From Channa striata (taxonomy: Eukaryota; Chordata; Actinopteri; Anabantiformes; Channidae), in contig CM065184.1 in the NCBI GenBank assembly GCA_033026295.1, positions 2,007,001 to 2,071,000 of the forward strand: DNA of 64,000 nt, read 5' to 3'. Below, one piece after another: positions 57,418 to 64,000 of this stretch. The notes under the pieces are model-generated. The model did no database searches. It had not been told where the DNA came from and worked only from the letters and a program-made list of their open reading frames with translations. The translations under genes and the position numbers were made by a program. Position 1 is the first letter of the stretch. Every line of letters begins with the position of its first letter.

Positions 57418-60400
57418 AGCATCAGACAAATGTTGGGTTAGTCTGTTTGTCCATGTCAGGCACCTTTTCACTATCCCTCACTTACATACATACACCACAT
57501 GGACTTTAGGTAACAGACAGGCGTGATATATGCTTGTAAAGTGATGTCATTTCCTGTTTTTCTTTAAGCATATCCCCCACCTTTATCTTTGCATCTTACT
57601 CATCTGAACAGATAATTGCCATGTTGAGCAGATACGTGATCAGGTGCTTCACTCTTGACCAAGGGCACCTCTACATCTACATTAGGCATCACTTTTTTTA
57701 AATAAACATGACCAGTTTGCTTTTTCTAACCCAGTTTATTCCACCAGTGTCCTTCCTGCCCCCACACTATCCTCATCCATCCCTGCACACATGCGTCTCT
57801 CCCACACTTTCATATTAACAACCGTGCGCTCTGCCCGGAGCCAGGTCCTGCAGCGGCGGCAGACCACAGATGGTGTTGAATACTGGATGGAGCAGCGGCG
57901 GTGCTGCGTCATGGAGGCAGTCTGGATGAGGTGAAGTCAGGCTAGAATCGATGACTTGACGTGAGAGTCATTGTTCAGAATGTCATTTTACATGTTGCAT
58001 CCAGTTAATTGCAGCTTCATGTCTTATATGACACTGTGCTCAGCGAAGCTGTAATGAAACCTGACAACACAGTGACGCTGCAATAAAGCCAAACATTATA
58101 CAGAGTTTTAGGTGAAATCCATCCACTGTCTCCCACTTTAAGCAGAAGAAATGCACCAAAGTGAAATTGCATATTATTATTATTGGTCTAACAGGATTGT
58201 TACTGTTTTGATCTAGATATTAATGAATGAAAAATGCTGTTATTCTTTGAAAAAGTTAATCTTAAAAAGGTTATTCTTTGCCTGGTGCGATTAAAGAACT
58301 GTGAAAGATGTGAAAATGACAAACTATAAAATCCTGGTCGGAGTCTTATTCTAATGGAAACATCGTAAAATCGTTTATAATATACTGTGTAACCATTTTA
58401 ATGATTGGACCCATCACGTTTTCAATTCTATTTAAATTATTATTTATTTATTCAAATTAGATAAATTCATGTTGTGACCCTGTCTAGAGACTGCAGCAAG
58501 CCGACACTGCAAAGGTTGTGGGTTATAATTTAACCTAAACTACTCAAGTCTGCTCAGCTGCCAAGACACCACAGTGCTGCTCAGCTTATCAGCTTATTAT
58601 TCATGTCAAAGTGTTGAACATTACATCAATCAGCTGCAACATCAAACCACCTGGTGTGTAGAACGTTGTGATGGACGGGTGTCGCCATGGGCACTCGGAC
58701 TGTTCTGCAGCTACGCGGAAAGCTGTGATGCTGTGTGTTTTGACACCTGTGGCTCAGTGGCAGCACGAACATTTTCCCTTGCTGTTCACCACAAGATTAA
58801 AACCACTGAGTGGTCCTATTGTTGTGAGCTAACTCTGGATATTACTGTGCAACACAGCGTTCTAGATTAAAAAAGCTCAACTATGGCCTCATCTCCTTTC
58901 GTATCAGGCCTGAACTCTGGACTGCGATTGACCCGCCTTAGACAATTAACTTTAGCTTTACTTTGTATAAGTCAAAGAGCCCCTCAGTGGTGCAGTACGT
59001 GGGGTTAGAGTGACTGACGGCTGGAAAGTCATCTCCTCAACCCTACTATATATTTGTTTATCTGCTGCCACCGCTCTTATCAGCTGGCCTACTTACTGGA
59101 CAGACCTCAGCGTCAGAGGAGCAGTACGAGGTGTTGAATTGTGTAAGTCATAAAGACTCAAATCAAGTTACAAGCTGCAGATAATTGTATGTCCATTTTA
59201 GAAACACTTTTACAAAAGTGTGCACTTTCACAAGCAGTCAAGAATGAGTAAAAGTTTCCCAAAACACACGCACACAAAGACTTGCATGAAGCGTTAAAGC
59301 CTGTGTGTCAATGGCAATGGCTCATAAAGTGAGTCAGGCATGACTGAGAGGCCCGATAAGAGGCCGCAATCACATTGGTAGGGAGAGGGTTTCCATAAAC
59401 AAGTCGCAAATCTGGTTCGTAGCACCAGATTTGACAAAGAAACAGGTAGCCATGTTAAATAGCATTAGCCAGAGTGTTGTATCATAACCTCTGAGCCCCC
59501 AGGCCAGAGATGTTCCTCATGCTGCATTATGGGCTGTGACTGGTCTGACCACAACCAGATACTTTGATTCCACTCCCTCAGGGCTTTCTGTCCAAAATGT
59601 ACCCACAGACAAGGAGACAGCGCAAGGAAATATAGACAAATATGTATAAAAAGTCAAAGTGATTGCCAGCAGCTGCACATATTTCATCTCTTTGTAATGG
59701 ACAGATTTCTCTTCATGATGGGATGTCATGGAGTTTGTCAAGTGGTAGAACAGCTGCGGGTTAAAACCCACAATCAGCTCGAAGGATGTTACTCCAACTA
59801 TTATACAAGGAGCTGGTGACACTACATGCTGTCATCTCATAAATGTGTCAGCCTTATCTTCTGGGTATGTGTGCGTCTAGTGTGTTTATGATCTTTGGTT
59901 TTCTCTTTGCTTTCTTATCTTGATGCATCTGCTCCGTGAGCTTATTTCATCTTCATTAAAGTTTAATTTAATTTTGTCTGATCTTACTAGAACTTAATTT
60001 AACTCAAGCATAGACACAAGTACATGTCATAAATAGAAAGTTAAATAAATTGGCAAGATGATGTAAAATCTTGAATTACAAGTAGACATTCTGCATCAAC
60101 AAATGTAGACCTACAGATGTAAAGATATTCACTGCGTGGAAAAGCCAAGGCTGGCAAAATGTGTAGGCCACATATTCTTTGACTCTTTTTACTACTAAAT
60201 GATCTATGCATGTTGCAAAACCACATGTGACTGAGGTACAGCTCATTCCGATACTTGAAGCAGAAGAGAAATGTGAGGAAAATAGCAAAAACAATTTCTG
60301 GGGATCTGATGTCAGATCGCTGCTCAGCCACAGTCAACACGCAAACAAATACACGGAAAAATGGCTGAACATTGTTACTTTCTACACAGTTTTCATTTGA

Positions 60401-60954
60401 AAGAAGAAATCGTGTTTGTTTCACAAATAAAACTTTGAAAAATACGCTCCTGTTGTTTGGTAGGGGCTTTTGGTTTGGTGTGGCCGGCACTTCGTGGCGG
60501 CTGATGTTAGCGTTCACAAACCTTGTGCCACAATTTTTATAGGTTTTACATACACTAACGCAGTTTTAGTTCACATGTATTTTATCACAGCACATCTACA
60601 TGTGAATATAAACTTAGAATTCGCATTTAAGGGGAGGTAGTTAGATGAAGTATAAAAAATGTATCATGTAACCAGGTCATGCTGAGGAGAAAGACCAGAA
60701 CAAAGACGAATTCTGTTGCCATGACACAATGAGGGCCCAGTTTGGTCGTATTCTGTTGAATGAACCCAAAAACCATTGAGGAGCCATCTGCTGGGACCAG
60801 GATACTCACTAATAATCACTAGTAATCACTATAAACACTACTACGCAGCATTGTTGCGTGCAGAGAGAACGTGAGGCTAGAGTCTGAGTAAGAGAGCAGG
60901 TTCAGGAAGGGGACAGATAAGGCACAAACGGCTTATATCACAACAAGGCTTTTC
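57418..60954. other. Unique non-coding sequence with weak SINE-like scraps
   Basis: No gene supported. 57640-57680 ('ggtgcttcactcttgaccaa' then 'gggcacctc'), 58525-58545 ('aaggttgtgggttataattt') and 59735-59770 ('caagtggtagaacagctgcg' then 'ggttaaaaccc') resemble SINE or tRNA-like boxes but are too short to call. 58160-58470 is AT-rich. The 158-codon minus-strand frame (60041-60517) is the longest in the window and has no recognisable feature. Confidence 0.3.
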
Positions 60955-61620
60955 AGTTTCACCCTAATCTGAATACTGTTTCACATAAATCCAATCAGAA
61001 ATCTTCTGAGAAGAGAGATAAAAGCGGACTTCTCAGCAGAGACTCAGAAGCATGACAAAGCTATAGATCCCTAGTGGGCTAATATGAGTCAGTGCTGTGA
61101 GGGTTAAACCATACTTTCAGTCCCTACATGATTTCACATGCAAATATGTAACATGCAAATGTGGCACAGAAAATGCTGTCCTATGGTTCCATTTCAAAAG
61201 GGGTCATTTTCAAAATGCCTATTTAGAGCTGAATAGACAAAGTGCCACACAGATGCCCAGTCATGATGTAAATTTGCATGAACCTGATGTGAGAAGCCAG
61301 GCCACAGGCAAATGCATGAGTACTGTCAAAATTACTGTATGAAGGTGCAATGAAATGTAGACAGTGTGAATCTACTACACGACATAAGGGACTCGGTACC
61401 TATTTTCACACATACACAGATTCCTTTTCTTCGTATGTGGTTGTGTTTCCAGGGCCCACACACTGAATGTGACAGTTGAGTGGCCTATCATGATTATGAG
61501 TTGACAATTACACACGCATCCGTGAAGAAGTATGTGATTCTTTCAAACATCAGACACGTCGTTTTACCTGAGGTTAGAACTAAAAGGCCAAAGGTCAGCG
61601 TGCTAACCTGAGAATGACCC
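60955..61620. promoter_or_regulatory. Candidate enhancer block with clustered octamers and a DR1
   Basis: Repeat-free sequence carrying three perfect POU octamers: 'atgcaaat' at 61138-61145 and 61153-61160, and 'atttgcat' at 61272-61279, plus a partial 'ggcaaatgcat' at 61307-61317. Further right, 'aggccaaaggtca' at 61585-61597 is a direct repeat of a nuclear-receptor half-site with one-base spacing (HNF4/COUP-TF/RXR type). Clustering of octamers within 180 bases is more than expected by chance. Activity and conservation are inference. Confidence 0.4.
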
Positions 61621-61793
61621 CTACTGCAATAAGCGTAACACGACTGTGTGAAGGCATGCTGTGATTAGCCTAATGACGGTTTGTAGGTATCTGTGTTGGG
61701 GTGGGTGTGACTTCATCATGTGTGATAAGGATCAGCTTGCGGCTTTTAGACACATTTATAGAGGAGCGAGTAAGTTAGTGTGAACGTTGAAAG
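61621..61793. other. Unique non-coding sequence
   Basis: Nothing recognisable. Confidence 0.35.
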
Positions 61794-62047
61794 TACACAC
61801 CAATCAGCCACCTGGTGGTTTTATTGTTGTGGCGGATTGTGGTCAGTAAAGGAAAAACCAAGTGCTGGCCATGGTTGACAGGTGTCAGAGATCACTGTGT
61901 CTGTGCGTGTGTAGACAAATTTGGTTTCAATTTAGTGGGGGCATTTTGCTGTTGTGAAGAACACACATGGGTTTCGAGGGCAGAGAGCATATTTTAGGCT
62001 CAGGCTTAGAATTGGTTGGATTTATTGTTGTGGCTGATCAGTGTGTA
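61794..62047. mobile_element. Short non-autonomous Tc1-type element
   Basis: The left end 'tacacaccaatcagccac' (61794-61811) and right end 'gtggctgatcagtgtgta' (62030-62047) are inverted terminal repeats of the Tc1-like family, enclosing 254 bases without transposase. A second copy of the right-end phrase ('ggttttattgttgtggcgga') lies immediately inside the left end at 61817-61836. This suggests an internally deleted element abutting a second one, or a tandem terminus. TA dinucleotides flank both ends. Confidence 0.7.
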
Positions 62048-62983
62048 TTAAAGTGCACTGGCATTTAAATCATCTGTTACTGGTTTGGTTGTAATAACAT
62101 CCAAATCCAATGTGGTGAAGGTTAATACAGCTGTTTATTAAAGACGGGTTTTAGCTGAATTTAGCACTGACTCCTACTAGCAGGGTGAGCATCTGTAGTG
62201 TCACTGCAGGAGGAACGTCAGCAGCCAGTTTCAGAACCATCTTCAGTCTGTGCATGTTACTGTGGAAAGAATTGTGAGAAACTGTGTCAGTGGGATTTTG
62301 GATTATGCAATAACACTTTGTGCCTTTCAAATACTGTGTAAAGCGCCACAAAACCGGAGCAAATTAAACACAGTCGAAGAAAATCAGAATGGGCTCGCTT
62401 GCTTGTTTGTTTGTAGTCTGGCTGAATCGACCTTTGTGGACCCGTAGCCGTCCTTATTTAGATTAACTCAGAAAATACATCACTGTGTCGTGTGTTTTCT
62501 AACTTTTTTATGTCGAGTCACTATTTTTAACAGGATCCTGTAGCCTTTATAGGTTTGAACGTACACCGCAGTAACATGGAGCATTTACCAAAAGACAGAA
62601 ACTTGTTTTCTTTTTTGTTTTTGTTGTTGTTACATTTGATTAAAAACAATCTGAATTCCATTTATGCAAACACCAGATACACAAAGACATAATTCACAAA
62701 CAGTCATTTGCACAGTGATCGGAAAACTGGTGTCAAGAGTTATTCAATAGTGGAAATGAACTCAGCGTGTCTTAAACCTCTCCTTGTTTACGTCTGCCTC
62801 CTCCTTCCTGTGAGGCTGCCTCTCTCCATCTCTCAGCCTCACTCTTCTGCGTTTCCACAGTCTCGTGGTCAATCCACGCACGCCAAGATGAGAGAAGGAA
62901 GTCAAGTTGGCCGTGACGTCCAACAGGTCGAGGGTGGAAAGTCACGAGAGAAGGAGGTGGAGCGAAGCTGCACATTGAGCCAT
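62048..62983. other. Unique non-coding sequence
   Basis: No gene or repeat recognised. 62780-62980 is more GC-balanced and gives 65-67-codon minus frames and a 134-codon plus frame with no domain. Confidence 0.35.
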
Positions 62984-63190
62984 TGTGTGTGTGTGTTTGT
63001 ACTTGTCCTTGTGTATTTGTTTGTACGTTTGTGTGGACAAATGTGTGATATCACATTTGTAAGGACATTTTGTAAAAACGTCGGCTGTTCGTGGGTCAAA
63101 ACTTGGTTTTAGTGCAAAGAATTAGGTTTAGGTTAGGCTGGGGCCTCACAGCTATGGAAAGATAAGGTGTGTGTGTATGTGTGTGTGCGC
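62984..63190 (-). repeat. Fish 'GTGAGGACA' interspersed repeat, partial
   Basis: A (TG)n start at 62984-62997, 'cacatttgtaaggacatttt' (near 63053), 'gggtcaaaacttggttttag' (near 63092), 'aattaggtttaggttaggct' (near 63120), 'ggggcctcac' and a terminal TG-rich stretch at 63165-63190 match the family at 46200-46425 in the opposite orientation. An internal inverted repeat 'acaaatgtg' / 'cacatttgt' lies at 63037-63060. Confidence 0.7.
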
Positions 63191-63584
63191 AGATCATCAT
63201 GTGGCTGTGTTTTTATAGAGCAGTGATCCGGTCATATGATGGTCAACACCTCAATATCACACATTACCTGCGACACAGAGTGCAGCACATGTACACAGTC
63301 TGCAAGCACATGTGTTAATCCGCATTTCAGACACATACTTAAATGTCTAACATGTTTTACCCTTTTAAATCATTTAATAGAACTTTGTATAATAAGTCGC
63401 TTTATTATTCTTTTCTAAAGATTAATATTTCTCATTAGTCAATTACACATTTAGGCACTGGAGATTCAAAATTTGTTGACATTTCCTAGACTAGACAACA
63501 AATCTTTATTGAAGATTTAAAAAATTGACAATAGTTAAAAAATAAATTGATTGCATACTGTATGATTATATCATTCCCGTAGCC
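63191..63584. other. Unique AT-rich non-coding sequence
   Basis: Nothing recognisable. Confidence 0.35.
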
Positions 63585-63737
63585 TGCTTTTTTCCACCTT
63601 GTGCCCACGTACTGCTGACTACCTGAATCAGATGTGTTCACTCAGTCATAAGCTGGAAGATACCAACTCACTTTGTCTTTGCAAACAAGCAGGGCAGAGG
63701 GTCCCTGAGGACCGGAGTTGGGAGCCACTGTTCTAAA
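63585..63737 (+). repeat. Fish 'GAGGACCGGAGTTGGGAACC' interspersed repeat
   Basis: 'gaatcagatgtgttcactca' (near 63624), 'cataagctggaagataccaa' (near 63646), 'aaacaagcagggcagagggt' and 'ctgaggaccggagttgggag' followed by 'ccactgttcta' match a very common fish repeat end whose consensus I recall as 'ggtccctgaggaccggagttgggaaccactg'. Class not known to me. Confidence 0.75.
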
Positions 63738-64000
63738 CCACTGCCGCAGTTAAAGTGCACTCTGCCACTTTACTTATTATAGAATTGTCTATGGTGAGCG
63801 GTTAACCTGAAGTACTTGTAATGTACGCTAATATAGATTCTATACAAATATGGATAGTTAAGATTTACTGTTACTGCTGTGGCTTTCAGTGGAAAAGTTT
63901 TGTGTCCCATGACACTCACCGTGTATTTGGAGAGACTTTCCCAGCCTGACAAGAATAAAACTCTTGACAAAACAAAAGCATCGGCTCCTCACAGAAACAC
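63738..64000. other. Unique non-coding sequence
   Basis: Nothing recognisable up to the window edge. Confidence 0.35.

Noticed and set aside
59735..59775. tRNA-like A and B boxes
   Set aside because: Spacing is too short and no acceptor or anticodon stem can be formed.
60041..60517. Longest open frame (158 codons, minus strand)
   Set aside because: No recognisable domain, no plausible exon structure, and length is within what random AT-rich DNA gives over 64 kb on six frames.
1..64000. CRISPR arrays, operons, prophage or other prokaryotic systems
   Set aside because: No spaced direct repeats, no dense coding and no ribosome-binding sites; all repeat content is eukaryotic.

Overview
The window reads as vertebrate, most likely teleost (percomorph) fish, nuclear DNA. 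The basis is the repeat content: more than a dozen long (CA)n/(TG)n tracts, tRNA-derived SINE copies, LINE-like 3' tails ending in 'gcgctatataaataaa' plus GAATT-type pentamers, Tc1/mariner inverted termini ('cagccataacattatgg' type), and degraded BEL/Pao and non-LTR retrotransposon coding remnants, all of kinds I know from fish genomes. Family names come from memory of consensus sequences, not from a search.

I found no host protein-coding exon, tRNA, rRNA or microRNA gene that I can support. The longest open frame is 158 codons, none resembles a known host protein, and many of the longer ones are translated CA/TG repeats. The 64 kb therefore looks like intergenic or long-intron sequence. The only coding remnants belong to transposons: a Tc1-type transposase fragment (minus strand, 8.9-9.8 kb), a BEL/Pao integrase C-terminus (7.6-7.8 kb) and the endonuclease end of a non-LTR retrotransposon (26.9-27.5 kb).

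Layout: 0-6.5 kb is unique sequence with one enhancer-like block near 3.5 kb. 6.5-9.9 kb is a transposon graveyard (SINE, BEL/Pao remnant, Tc1 element split by a LINE-like insertion). 10-22 kb is mostly unique and holds most of the blocks that look like conserved non-coding elements (10.2, 14.0, 14.9, 15.6, 17.9, 20.4, 21.6 kb). 24-28.4 kb has a long (TG)46 tract, two SINE-type repeats, the non-LTR remnant and a G-quadruplex-like stretch. 28.4-36.7 kb has hairpins, microsatellites and fragments of several repeats. 37.0-38.15 kb is a GC-rich enhancer-like block. 38.4-46 kb is unique apart from one Tc1-type remnant at 42 kb. 46-55 kb is repeat-rich. 55-60.9 kb is unique. 61.0-61.6 kb is an octamer-rich enhancer-like block followed by a short Tc1-type element, and the window ends with two more interspersed repeats.

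The enhancer-like calls rest on base composition, motif clustering and freedom from repeats. Conservation cannot be measured here, so they are candidates. If they are real, the picture would be a regulatory landscape (gene desert or large intron) around a developmental gene outside the window. I found no clear evidence of a new coding system.
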